A stretch of 64,000 nucleotides of DNA from Nectonema munidae (lineage: Eukaryota > Nematomorpha > Nectonematoida > Nectonematidae): positions 186,001 through 250,000 of the forward strand of contig JAUIRK010000475.1 in the NCBI GenBank assembly GCA_030549495.1, read 5' to 3'. The position numbers and the translations under genes were made by a program. Below the pieces are notes generated by a model. The model saw only the letters and a list, made by a program, of their open reading frames with translations, was not told the DNA's origin and did no database searches. Shown here one piece after another: positions 11,081 to 22,339 of this stretch (the stretch's first letter is position 1; the number at the start of each line of letters is the position of its first letter).

Positions 11081-13634
11081 CTTTAAATAATGTAATTGTT
11101 AGTTAAAAGTATTTAAAAAAAGTTAATTTGCAATTATAATGGATTATCATGACTATGATGAAAAAATCCGTAAAGATAGCATATGCTATCAATTTTGTGT
11201 TTTAAAGGAAATTAACCTGGTGGACAATCTTAATTGTTCATGGATAGGACATAACGACAGTCGCAATTGACAACGCAAGCTCAAAAATATTAATCCACGT
11301 AACATTGAAAAATATACACATCTTGATAATGTAATAATCATCATAAACGAAAATACTGAAAATTTTGATAGTTCAAAGAATGATGTCACTCACAACGTGT
11401 AATATATCCCAGTGAAATATATGAAACTTTTATAGAAACTTCAATTCATTTTAAGAAATGTTGCTTAGTTGAAAGAGGAATGAAGAAAATAAAATATTAC
11501 CCTAAAAGCGGATGTCCATTTTGAGATTTAGGATAAATTGTCAATTGCATTAATTTCCCATTTCTCAATATTTTAACAGGTAGAGGTAGCTAAAAAAAAC
11601 ACAAATTTTTTTGAATATGAATGTAAATCTTGCTGAAGTAATAAAAACTTTAGTACTGTTTGATGGAAAGTCATTAATTCAAAATATTTTTGTTTATGTT
11701 AATTTTTTGTTTGTCAATTTCATATTTTAATTAAATATACGTTTAATAAAACAAATTAGTTTTTTTTTATGTTTGCTTGTACACCACACTTGCACTTTAT
11801 GAGAAGGTATATCTTCTCCCTTGATAGAATTGTATATTTTACAAGGCAAAATAGTATTTTCATAAGAGGTCTATTTTCCAACTTTTCAGAATTACTATTT
11901 ACTTTATTGTGTAGTCTAAAACTTTAATGAGCCCTTTGCAAATCTCAAAAAAATACCTAGTTAACTTGTATAGGTAAACGTAATTTTATATAATAACACT
12001 TTTTTTTATATTTAAAGCTATACTACCTTCAAAAATGTTAAATCGTATGTGATTAATCTCTTAATTTGACTGAAATTATTGTCTTCAAATTTAAAAGAAT
12101 TTAAAATTAATTCATATCGATAATGTATATAAATCTTGATGTTTCTGATTCATTTTAATCGATATGGCGAAATATAGGAAAGTTTAAAACTGGGAGAATC
12201 CAATAGAGTATAGAGTATAAAGAAATAAGAATCTTTATTGGAAAAAAAATTTCGATTTTGGAAAAAAGTGATAATAGTCAAAATAAATGCCTTTGAATAA
12301 AGAACGATACTAAAAATAGACGAGTAATGCTAAAGAAAATCGCAGGACATGAAGTTCTTGATAGTTTGATGAAAACTAGTAAATGAAACTAGTTGTGTTC
12401 GAAGAAGAAACTACAGAAATAAAAAAAATCTACATAGAAATAAGAATTCTCGTCGGTAAAATAAAGATTATAAATCGGGAGTACAGGTTTTTGAGAACTC
12501 TCTAATTTTTGAGTATAAATTTCCTATTCCTATAAAAATAATAAAAAAGGTGCCATTTTAAGTTGAACGTTAAGAACCGCCGTGGTACACAGTGAAATTT
12601 CAAAGACATTGTCAACTGTGAATAAAGTGAAATGTGGTTTTATGCTCAGCTTCAAATCATTCATCGTATTTGGAAAAAGGTTATGCTACAAAAGATAACT
12701 GCTACTCAGGTTTTAATGAGCTTAGTTATCCTACAACAAACAAATAAGAGTTTTTGCCTTGTAGGACACACAACCAAATTGCAAACAAAAATGATTTTTA
12801 CGAAAGATGCAGAAAATGCTTTCAAAACAGAAAATTTTCATAATAGGAAAAAGCCTGTTAAAAAAATAAAAAAGGACAAAACTTGAAGAATCTGTCAAAG
12901 GAAATGCTAATGTTAATTTTTATAGTCAGTATTATGATGAATCAGAAGGAAACTTGTATCAGTTACTCTCACATCACCAATATTTTTTTCTGTGCCACAG
13001 TTTATTATTGACATATATAAAGAAGATATTACCTTCACACATCTTGAATTGCAGTTGAAGTAAAATGATTTTGAAAAAAGAATAAAATATTGATTCAATA
13101 TAGAAAATTTTAGAGAAAACTAAATCTATTCAAGTGCTTTTAAATGGGATTCACAATCTGCTCAAATTTGCTTTTAACAAATTCCGTTTTTAGTAGGAAA
13201 AAACTTATCTCGAGAATTACCATTAGCCTACAAAGAATGAACAAATGCCCTTCTTGTTATGCCCTGAAACAGTGTACACACTCTCTTAATCTTACTAATG
13301 TTGCAAAGGGTAAATTTTTTTCAGTAATTCTGAATCAATGAGAGATTATTTAAAGCTACGCAAAATTGATAGGACAAAATGTTTGCTCCTCTGCTATAAT
13401 AAATCTTCTTACGCCTCTGATTGAATTAATTCCAGCATTTTTGGTAAACTTAAAAGACAAATGCAAATCTATATAATTTATCACCAAGATGAGATCAGGT
13501 TTTGACCAAGATGACGATCAGGTTTTGGAAACAGGTCGAAAATCATTGAAAGCCTCTGTTATAAAAACAAAAAAAGTCTGAATGAAAAAAAATAACGCTA
13601 TTTCTTTAATATATTAATTAATTAATATGGAATT
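11081..13634. other. No confident gene; weakly coding-like plus-strand patch
   Basis: From about 12560 to 13350 the plus strand gives short coherent fragments in shifting frames, such as CYSGFNELSYPTTNK, FLPCRTHNQIANKNDFYERC and a 65-codon frame at 13144-13341. Several are Cys-containing. I recognise no family, and the frame changes suggest a decayed element or pseudogene. The rest (11081-12560) is AT-rich without signals. The last exon of PSMD9 should lie on the minus strand here or further left, but I could not find it. Confidence 0.3.
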
Positions 13635-13654
13635 TAAAAATTTGAAAAGAATAC

Positions 13655-13756
13655 TCCTATGAATCGCTTGAGAACATCCTGTAGCTGTAACAAACTGGTA
13701 AAGTTAGAGGCATGAAGTGCTTCAAATTCCACAATTTCATCTTCAACTTTGAGTCC
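13655..13756 (-). CDS. PSMD9: PSMD9 exon 4 (central PDZ)
   Basis: After the acceptor 'gttctttttttaag' it reads GLKVEDEIVEFEALHASNF and then TSLLQLQDVLKRFIG, 34 codons. That equals the human segment GLQVDDEIVEF..HSEG in length. The likely donor is 'gtattc' at 13654. Without splicing the frame would end six codons later. Confidence 0.87.
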
Positions 13757-16477
13757 CTTAAAAAAAGAACACACGTTGACGGCATTAGAAAAGGCTCCAT
13801 CATGTAGGATTTTATGGGCTTGCAAAAGTGTCTTCACTTTAGCTTTAGATTCATTATGCATAAACAATCTGCAGGTAAGTTCATGAACATTCATTTCTCT
13901 CCTATTACAAATTGGACTTATTAGAAAAATGCAAGATTAGAAATGTGTACTGATCTCTTTAATATTTGTTTGATTTCCAGTTTACTTGAAATAATTATTT
14001 TGTAAATAGAAATATTTATTAGAAATTCATTGCAATACGAATTACCTTTCAAAAGCCCAACTTCATTAATAATAACCCCGCAGTTATGATGATTATTTTT
14101 AAAATAATTTTCTGAATATACCGCTGTCTACACTACCTCGCATATTACTACATTACTAAACTTTCGAATGATGATGTCTAGTCAGTCTCACATCCAAATT
14201 CTATATAAAATATATTTCAAATTATGTTATTTTGAAGAGTAAAGTAAAAAATGCAGAGCTTAAGCCCAAATTTTCAATTAGTAGATATAGAGAAAAAGAG
14301 TCCGTCTTGGAATAAACATAAGAGCTCAATCTAAAAAATGTCCATGCACTTCATTCCAAATTAGAAATTAGTAGCTTTTTTACTTCCTGAAGAAATTTAC
14401 TTCAACTCCTAAAAATAAATTTTTATTTGTAATTGCATTGTTAAGCACAGCAAATATTTTTTTGTTGAAGTCATAGAAAGACTGAAAAACATTCAACTAA
14501 AAAGAATTCAAATTTTGCTACTTCTTCTTTTCACACGTTTATTAGTGATAATAACTTTGTAAAGAAAGTAACAGAATCTTTTTTGTCAGCAAATATACCT
14601 TTGAATAAATTGAATCATCCTTCAATTAAAGATTTGTTCAAATATATGTGGTACAATTGACCGAATGCAAATTCTTGTCGATATTACATTTAAGCCTTGC
14701 AGAAAATATAAAAGAAAGTATCAAAGAAAAGGTAAAAAGTGATGAGACTTCGTTTGGAAATAAGTATTATGTAAAGGTTTTAGTTGGAGATATAAGTTTA
14801 CCAAAGAAAGCGTATTTAATTGATTCTGTTTGCTGTTTTACTTCAGTAAATAGTAAAAAAATTACTCAAATAGTTGATGACAAAATAAAGTGCTTAGAAA
14901 TAGAAGGAGAAAACTTTGTGCTTCTCATTAGTGATGCAGCTACCTACATGAAAAAAGGTGGAAAACGTTAAAAATTTTGTACTCGTCTTTGTTTCATGTA
15001 TTTTGTTAGCACATGTATTGCATAACTGTTGCTTGAATGTGAGATCAAAATGTGAAAGTATAGATAATTTGATAGCTAGAATCAAAATGTTGATAGTTAA
15101 GAACAAAGCGAGACAAACGATTTCCAACAAAATAGGCTTACCACTTAAACACATTGTAACTAGATAGGATCCTGGTTAAAGTCAGCGTTTTGGTATGTCG
15201 AAAAGTTTGTTGAAGTCAAAAGAATTGTGTTCGACTTCTCTGATGCTGTACTTATTATTGATAGAGCAAAAAAGCCCTTGTTATTTCTTCTCTACCGGAC
15301 GATTTGAAAGAAATTTTGAAGTACAAACCTTTACTGGATTTGGTTGAAAAATGTAAAGCTGAAGGTTATTGTGTTCAGAAAGCATATGAAGACTTATCAT
15401 AACTGAACATACCAAATGATGTATTTAATTTAAATATGTACATTCAGAAAAGATTAGAAGATAACGACGTTGAGAAAATTATGAAGAGAACAAAGTCTGA
15501 TGTTAGCCCTTTCCTTTACTGTTTACTTGAAAATGGACAAGTCAAACCAATAAAAGTAGAAAGAAGTTTTTCTATACAACATATTAAGTAAAAATCGCAA
15601 CTTTAATGACGAGAATAGTTGTAAATACCTACTTATGAATTATAAGTATGATATTTGACATATCAGCTGATCTTCGTAAAATAAAGTTTTTATTTTGTTA
15701 GATAAATGTTTTATAGTCTTTTTTTTTTGGGTTTTAAGTTAATAAAGTCAATATTATAAGCTCAATTTTTTTAAACTTTTTAGGTCATCGCCCTCTAATT
15801 AAAAGAGACAATAATAACTATTGATATTACAAATGCAAATATTAATAAAAAAATTTCCTATATTCAATGTCATTTCATACATAAATATATACATTCATTC
15901 ATTTCATATGCAACATTATTCGAAAAACAACTGTTATTTTGAATGTGATCACAGTAAGGATATCATTGTATCCATTAATTCATTTTTTGCATAACAAACT
16001 TCTAAAAAAGGTTTTTCAACTCCTTCATATCTTTATATCATTATTTAAATATGAATATATTAATCATGTCAAAGAAAGGTGTTATTCACTCTTCGATAAC
16101 ACTGAACAACAACATAATTGCTTCCTCGATCAAACTAGCTAAAACTTGTTTGAAATGTTTTTTAATTAAATTTTTAAACTTTTGGTTGTTATCTTTTAGA
16201 AAATAATTGATGTGTAAATCGATTTTTTTTTTTAACATAAAATTTCCCCTCCTTTTTAATTTTTTAAGAAAAATTTTTTTTTTTTTATTTTTTTTTTTTT
16301 TTTTTTTTTTTAATAATATTTTTTTTTTTTTTTTTTTTGTGTTTTTTTTTAAAAAAAAAAAAAAATAAAAAAAAAAAAATTTTTTTTTTTTTTTTTTTTG
16401 AAGATAAAAGAAATTTTTTTTTTTTTTATAATAAAATATAAAAAAAAAAAAAAAAAAAAATTTCTTTTGAAAAAAAA

Positions 16478-16525
<48 letters not shown>

Positions 16526-19378
16526 ATTTTAAATAAATAAAAACAAAAAAAAAAAAAGAGGGGGGGGGGGGGGGGGGAAAAAAAAAGGGGTGTAATCGAT
16601 AAGATCCTAAAGAATTCGCTATATCTCGAAAGAAGTAGCTGTTCTCTACTAAAAAAACATCAAAGTTTAATATTCGATTCTTCGAGAACGCAAAACACAT
16701 AATTTTGTTGAAGTTGATAAAAATTGTTAAATATTTCCTGAAATCTAATATTGCTCTATACAAACTAGGACGTATCAGCTGCCTTTTTCAAAGATTTACG
16801 TTACAATTTATTTTCAATTTCAGCTAGTAGGATTATTGTTGATGAATTAGCCAATAAAAACTTTTCTAGAGTTAAAACAGATATTAATGAAAAACATTTT
16901 TAATGGTGGAATAAGTGCATTTTTAGAGTCCTATGTCAATGTCTTGATTTGTATATTATAAGCTTCTATTAAGACTTTTTTGGTAAAAGGAAAATTTATA
17001 GACTTTTGCGTTAAATATGAAAAGATTTTATCAAAAAGTAGTATTAAAGAAGATCATTTTAGGTTTATTTCGAGAGTGATTCAGAAAAAGTTCAAAATTC
17101 CTGATAAAAATTACTTAAAGCATTTTATCCTAATTTGTTTTATGTGGCGTGTTTAGATTATATTTTACACAACTCTGCTCTAAAAGTTAACACTCATTTC
17201 ATAGCAGTAGATGAAATCATTGCTTCTGTTAAAAGCTGGGGTCGGCAAAGTGGTCGATATCGACCCCTGGGTTATAATATTGTTATAATATTATCTCTTG
17301 TTATAATATTGGATATGTGTAGATATAAATTTCAGAGAAAAGTCAAGCATTCAAAGCATTCCTTATCATAGTATTATAGTTTTAGATTTTGACATCGTTC
17401 ATATTTTTGAGAGATAGGAGCACTACTGAAAAGAAATAGAATAGAGCACAACGTCAAATAAACTAAGATATCTTGGTGACGTTGAAAAATTTAGTAGGTT
17501 GAGGGGAACGGTGATATATGAAGAATTGTCTGACGCGTCATAAAATATTATAGTGTGATACAGCATCGTATGCAGGAGTTGCATAAGTCACGTCTTTGAC
17601 CACAGCATATGGAGTTGATTGGATAGAGTATTCTTTAAGCTCATGCGATGTATTGCCATCGCCATTATTCTCGTCTTTAGAGAGAATGGAACTCTCGTGA
17701 AGAAGATTTAGATTGCGTTCTAAAGAGTTCATCACATCTTTCAGATCGTTTCGCAAACCTATCTTAAATAAAAAATATTTAAGCATTTGTAAAAAAGTAA
17801 CATCAAAAACAGCAAAACATTTCAACTTGCTTGATTTTGTATACACGATATCCAATAGAATAAAAATATTTTTTAGCGAAAAAAGTACAATTTTTATTTA
17901 AAAATGCTTAAATCAGATGAAGAGTATAATGCAAGTAAGTATTAGCAAACAAGTTAGCATTTAAGAAGTACAAATCAGGAGAAATTTACATTTTTTTCAA
18001 TCTAGTTAAGAGAAAGAGGATGAAAGTAAGAGACTCCTCATAAAATAAGGAGATTTCGAAATAGAAATATTCTTACATGGTATAAGGTGGAAATTAAAAC
18101 ACCCTAAACAGTGTTTCTCAAAGGGTGTGCCCGGGAGCACTGGCGAGCCTGGCAAAAAATTTAATACACCAGATGCAAGCTATTGAAGTATCTAAAAATT
18201 GTTAGAGATAATGAGATTTAAATTTTTTAATACTGTAAATTAAGAAAGATAATAAACAAAGATTTTGATATTCATATTTGTGTTTTACAAATCACGGAAA
18301 TTCAATAAATATTTTTAAAAAGAGCAGTTAGAAGAAAAAGCTCTTAAGATGATCATATTTTACAGCTTAGATAAAAAGAAGAAAACCGAATAACAGAGAA
18401 AGAGTGATGCATTTAAAAATAGATATAATAATAATAACAGAGCAACATAGATATGAGGATAAGTGAGGTAAGCAGTCACATATAATTGAGCTATTTGCCA
18501 TAATATATGATATTATTTTCAATTTAAGTACTTTTCTTAACAAAATTAAATGTTCTATAATGAACATTTAAATTTATTTTTTTAATATTGACCCTTTGAA
18601 AATTTGGTGGAAACCCAATTAAAAATATTCTTATATAGAGCCATCTAAAAAATAGTGGACCTCTTGGCGGTCCACATGGATCATTTTGAGAAACACTTGT
18701 GAATTGATGGCATGTGTGTGTGTGATGTGTTAAATAGAAATAATTTACACTATGAAACTTTTTCGAAATATGCTGAATCCTTGACATAGTTATAACACAT
18801 TTGGATGATGGCCATGATACTGCTGTTGATAACGATAATGATGATGGCTCTTCTTCAATTTGAAATTAGGTCTTTTTTCATAAATAAGCACCTAGTAGAA
18901 GGTAACTTTTTAATTTTAGATTTCTGACTGCTCTTAACATGTATATTTTATGAGAAGCATAGAATCTATTTCCTAAAACTAGAGGATGAGAAATGAATAG
19001 ATTAGGAACCTAAAACTTTATCTAGCTAAACTATAAATTAAAAAAGTTATTTAAAAAAACTTTCGAATAATGAAATAAAATATAATTATATTACATATAA
19101 TTTTGTTTCGAGCAGTGCGCACAGCGGTTACATCAATATCATTTCTAGGAAAACCTTCAGAATCAATAAGTTTCTGTTTCATACCAATGCTATTCTGAAA
19201 AGAAATTAGAATAATAAAAGTAAATATAATAAAAATTTTCTATTTTTCAAAAATTCTATAATTATTAAAAAATAACAACTGAACTCACTTGATCAAGCAC
19301 TGATTGATAAAACTTTATATTATTAATAATTTCTTCCTTTTTGAGATTTAAATTCTGAAGGGTTTCTTTTACAGACAT
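13655..19378 (-). CDS. PSMD9: PSMD9 (26S proteasome assembly chaperone p27/Nas2), four exons, 3' end missing
   Basis: PSMD9 is a cytosolic and nuclear chaperone for assembly of the proteasome 19S base; it binds ATPase subunits, in human PSMC6 with PSMC3. Exons are 19378-19289, 19194-19095, 17758-17562 and 13756-13655; the splice phases fit and the joined frame is open for 163 codons. Residues 1-95 form the N-terminal helical domain with the family hallmarks SEGFPRNDIDV and VRTARNKIIC. The PDZ domain starts near residue 112 (STPYAVVKDVTYATPAYDA) and continues as GLKVEDEIVEFEALHASNF. The start ATG is preceded directly by an in-frame TAA. Human PSMD9 has 223 residues. The final segment, which should hold the last PDZ strands and a GLLG-type C-terminus, was not found. 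Intron 3 (3.8 kb) and intron 2 (1.3 kb) contain transposon insertions. Identification is by remembered family sequence. Confidence 0.9.
13951..14104 (+). repeat. Dispersed repeat, copy B
   Basis: Partner of 1753-1900 in the same orientation. This copy lies inside PSMD9 intron 3, about 12 kb from copy A. It contains the same 'aatacgaattacctttcaaa' core. Confidence 0.75.
14500..15797 (+). mobile_element. Old hAT copy in PSMD9 intron 3, same family as 6336-8179
   Basis: Decayed transposase fragments appear in family order: SANIPLNKLNHPSIKDLF (compare ESNIPLHKLGHSSLLNFF), LLISDAATYMKK, CILLAHVLHNCCLNVRSK, MLIVKNKARQ with HIVTR, and a C-terminal KVERSFSIQHIK. The right end '..ggtcatcgccctcta' resembles the 'gttgccccta' terminus of the better copy. 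The left end and target duplication could not be set. Several stops and frame changes make it clearly non-coding. It lies antisense to PSMD9. Confidence 0.75.
16222..16589. repeat. Homopolymer block of T, A and G runs
   Basis: About 370 bases consist almost only of long T runs, then A runs, then alternating T and A blocks, ending in a run of 17 G and more A and G. This is unlike any tandem repeat in the window. A long open frame here (poly-Lys/poly-Phe on the minus strand) is meaningless. It may be a real low-complexity expansion or, more likely, consensus noise from long reads at a fold-back of T and A runs. Confidence 0.85.
16597..17240 (+). mobile_element. Third, very old hAT copy in PSMD9 intron 3
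   Basis: Just after the homopolymer block the plus strand reads VIDKILKNSLYLERSSCSLL, matching IVDPFPREFILSSNKELFCIL of the 6.3-kb element. NLILLYTN, a degenerate FFKDL stretch and finally YILHNSALKVNTHFIAVDEI with IIASVKSWG follow, matching HLLHNCALKVKAHF..IIASVKAA. The copy breaks off at about 17240, where an unrelated 'ggttataatattgttataat' stretch begins. It has many stops and no ends. Confidence 0.7.
17562..17758 (-). CDS. PSMD9: PSMD9 exon 3
   Basis: The acceptor '..ttaagatag' gives the two bases that complete the Cys codon; the exon then reads LRNDLKDVMNSLERNLNLLH, aligned to the family's LQNDHKAVMKQVEEALHQLH. A polar linker rich in Asn, Asp and Gly follows, then the first PDZ strands. 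The exon closes with DA at a donor 'gtatca', phase 0, so that exon 4 continues AGL as in the family. Confidence 0.88.
18109..18699. mobile_element. Non-autonomous hAT-like element in PSMD9 intron 2
   Basis: The left side begins 'cagtgtttctcaaagggtg'. The right side ends 'cattttgagaaacacttg', whose reverse complement begins 'caagtgtttctcaaaatg'. These form an inverted pair of the usual hAT type (CAGTGTTTCTCAAA). No transposase is encoded between them. The flanking 8 bases (accctaaa on the left) are not repeated on the right, so the boundary or the age is uncertain. Confidence 0.6.
18599..18688 (+). repeat. Dispersed 90-bp repeat, copy 1
   Basis: Shared with 25390-25488: both carry 'aaatttggt', 'cccaattaaaaatattctta', 'tatagagccatctaaaaa' and 'gcggtccacatgga'. 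Here it forms the right part of the hAT-like element. Confidence 0.8.
19095..19194 (-). CDS. PSMD9: PSMD9 exon 2
   Basis: It begins after the acceptor 'aatttcttttcag' with NSIGMKQKLIDSEG and ends in RTARNKII plus one base of a split Cys codon, before the donor 'gtaata'. This is the most conserved part of the family and drives the identification. Intron 2 (1336 bp) contains the hAT-like element at 18109-18699. Confidence 0.9.
19289..19378 (-). CDS. PSMD9: PSMD9 exon 1
   Basis: Thirty codons from MSVKETLQNLNLKKEEI to SVLDQ, ending at a consensus donor 'gtgagt' (phase 0). It encodes the first helix of the N-terminal helical hairpin. Intron 1 is 94 bp. Confidence 0.88.
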
Positions 19379-19934
19379 TTATATTTACAAAACAAAATTT
19401 AGTCAATTTTTTAAAGTAGCCATTTAGTATTGGATTGAAGATAGAAAAATAAATAGTAAAAAAAAAACAAAATCACAAAAACATTTTTTAGCCGGGCGAT
19501 ATGCAGTTGCCTGTAAACTAACATATGTGGCTAATATATGGGTGGCGCATCAAACAACTTACATACTAAAAAAACAAAAACATTTTAGCTTACTTTTAAA
19601 AAAGTAGCCAGATTTTATTTTCCATGTAGTAGGGATAATGAATTTGAAAAAAAGTAGCCTGATTAGTAGGGAAGGGGGGGGGGGGTGGCGGGGGGATATG
19701 AATTATTATTCAAAGAGGGAAAAAGAGTCAGAAATGATATTAGAGAAATTGGCTAGTTCGTAGTTAGAGATGTAGAAAGTTGCATTTAAGTTGTCGTATT
19801 AGCTAAGAGTTGAAAGAAGACTAAGTGGTAGAAAGTATAGTAAGAAAGAATTAATATATTTTATGGAGGAAATAAGGTTATCTTACATAGATTTATTTGT
19901 AACAGGAAACAGTTGTAATGTTGTTTAGAATGTT
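19379..19934. other. Region upstream of PSMD9 with a G-run
   Basis: This is the 5' flank of PSMD9 on the minus strand; no clear TATA box or initiator is visible. A G-rich run lies at 19673-19695 on the plus strand, next to two near-copies of 'aaaaagtagcc..gatt..agtaggg'. No gene seen. Confidence 0.4.
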
Positions 19935-20300
19935 TTCTTTTTCATCAGCAAGGAAAGGAAGCGGTAAGGGCGTGGTGCTAGTTTGTATATGAATAAAAGG
20001 TATAAATACAAACTTTGTTTGGAAAATTTATGTTTCTCTACATTCGAATACTTAATAGTTTAAATACTATCTCCTTAAATAATATATCGCCATTTTTTAA
20101 AATTCTTGTAATTTATATGCCACCTAACATGAATGTAAAATCTTTTTATCTGAATTCAATATAATTATTAAACATGCCTCTCGTTCTGAAAATAAATTTT
20201 TATACTGGGTTATTTTACCATCAACTAAGATCAAGCTAATCACTGTAACTTAGCTTCTATTTTTTTCAAATATGAGTAATTGATGAGCTTAGGCTAACTT
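19935..20300 (+). mobile_element. Possible non-LTR endonuclease remnant
   Basis: Plus-strand fragments such as RKGSGKGVVLVCI, VIYMPPNMNVKSFYL and FNIIIKHASRSENK resemble the middle of a LINE endonuclease (KGGGV.IYI, then V.Y.PPN...F). Frames shift repeatedly and no catalytic motif is intact. Orientation and family cannot be refined. Confidence 0.35.
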
Positions 20301-22080
20301 TTATCATCAAGGTAATAAACTTTCAAAGCCTCAAAAAAGATTTTCGTGTTAAATTTGGAAAATTTTTACAAGCATACTGCTTCCTAGAAAACAACAACGA
20401 ACAAAACAATACATCATATGAAAATAATAGCAACAAAACTGTTATCGAAACCGATGGACTTTAGATTTTTTACTTAGACGTGAAGAACTCCAAAAGGTTC
20501 AGACAAAACTCTAAAATTGAAAACCACCATTCTTTTTCGTTTACAAAGAGTTCTTGGAAATATATTCCTCCTTTAAAAGTTTTATGCAATGGATATATTA
20601 ATCGACTCCAGTATATTTGGATCCTTCTCAAGCTACTTATTCTTATATATAAGGATAAAAAAGATTTTATTTGTAAGAAAATTATTTCGTGTTTATTCCA
20701 GTGTGAAGCGATAGAACACGCAGAGAACGATCGAATTTTATCTTTTGCCCTACTTGTACTCAAAAAAGACAATTCCTATAGACACATTTTATATACAAAT
20801 ATAATAAATATTTAACCTAACCTTATTTTGTTAATTAACTTTATTTTCTAGATGGGAATAAAAGTAACGGAAATTCATTAATATATGAAATTTGCTAAAT
20901 TTTATTTGGTCAAAAAGCAGTGAACTTAACCTACGCACTACGGGCCTAGGGTAATTTACTCCACACATATTTTCAAAAGCAAATTACAAAAAATTTTCCC
21001 ACTATGTAAAATTCAAAAATATATGTAAATTTTCAATTAAATCTCTACTTTCTGAAAAACAAGTTTAACTAAAATAATTCCTTTATTTTTGTTCTTATAT
21101 AGCGAAATACACAAAAGAGTTGCTACTTTGTTTCTGTGTCAATTCTTTGAAAATTATGTTTATTATTTTATGAAGTTCAAAGATTATCTTTTTATTCATT
21201 CAAAAAGTTTAGCTATCATTTATTTTGTTATTCAATATTTTTTAATCTTACCAGTTTTCTTATTTCCAATAAACAAACATATTTAGACAGGTAAAATAGC
21301 AAAAAATCTTACAAAGACCTTTGGGTTGATCTTTTACATTCTGATTATATACATTTATAAAAATCAAAAAATACAATAATCACTTTTTATAAAATTTGTT
21401 AGCAGAGCATTTAAAAAGAACCACACATTTATGTACAAGCAGAAGTTTATGTACAATTATGACAAAAAAAGTCTGAATGATTCCTACATATTGATTAAAA
21501 ACATTTTTTGCATTTTCTTGTTGTTCAACTTTTTTTGGGTAGACACAAAGAACAGAATCCTCCAAAATTTGTAGTTTGTGGTGCAAAGTTTGGAGAAAAC
21601 CCCTAATAGCTCAAGAGTGTGATTGTTTTCAAGTTCATGTTGGAGGATGCAGCTCTCAATTTCATTGATTTTTCGCTGAGAAGTAGAGACAGTTTTTTTA
21701 TGAAGACTTTCCTTCCACTGCTTCTCACAGATGGAAATTCTTCAGGAACATTGAACTGGACGATGATGAAAGAATTGAGGCATGCGATATCAAGGTAATT
21801 GCTATACACACACATTGTCCATCTTCTGCAGGGTTTATAGCTTCTATACTATTTGAGCATTCTGTTCCCCACATCAACGCCACTTTTGAATTTATTATAT
21901 TCAAGTATCTGTTTTTATGCATGTGAAACACCAGTGTTAAATTTAACATATTCTTAGAAAAATATATAAGATAATAATTGGAAAAAAGTAGATAGAAGAA
22001 AAAATCTTAAATTCAAACTTTATTAATTTCAATTCTAACATATCCGTAGTCTTAATGCCCGGTGTTTTATATGTGGGAAT
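20301..22080. other. No assignable gene; open frames on both strands
   Basis: At 20470-20815 both strands are open for about 100 codons, with no recognisable product. At 21600-21950 splice-like motifs occur on both strands: for instance acceptor-like 'cttctcacag' at about 21730 and 'cttctgcag' at about 21830 on plus, and 'tctctacttctcag' on minus. They do not settle on one consistent gene. The rest is AT-rich. Confidence 0.3.
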
Positions 22081-22190
22081 TTTACACTGCTACTTAGGAT
22101 AGCCGATAACTTAGGCGAGTTTCGTATTTCAACTTTTACACTGCTGCTTAGGCTAGCCGATAATTTAGGAAAGTTCTGCATTTTAGAGGT
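22081..22190 (+). repeat. Imperfect tandem duplication, about 55 bp
   Basis: The unit beginning 'ttttacactgctacttagga' is repeated once as 'ttttacactgctgcttaggc', both followed by 'tagccgataa.ttagg'. It is flanked by 'gtcgacttatacccc' and 'gtcgaattatacacc' words typical of DNA-transposon debris. Confidence 0.7.
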
Positions 22191-22339
22191 CGACTTATAC
22201 CCCATATATTAGCAAAAATCTTAAAAAAATTACTCTCATTTTGGGGATCGACTTATCTTTAGGTCGAATTATACACCAAAATATACGGTAAGTATTTATA
22301 TTATAGTTTTTAATATATTAAATAGAGTTTTTTAACATA

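Noticed and set aside
12560-12625. Candidate last exon of PSMD9 after an acceptor-like 'ctttattcacag' on the minus strand
   Set aside because: None of the three frames gives the expected PDZ end or GLLG motif; the in-phase reading does not resemble the family.
16086-16763. 225-codon open frame on the minus strand
   Set aside because: It is almost entirely poly-Lys and poly-Phe from the homopolymer block; not a gene.
17713-17901. 62-codon frame on the plus strand
   Set aside because: Antisense to PSMD9 exon 3, which is supported by splice phase and family similarity.
21600-21950. Small exons with splice-like borders on both strands
   Set aside because: Plausible chains exist on plus and minus, neither matches a known protein, and they exclude each other.
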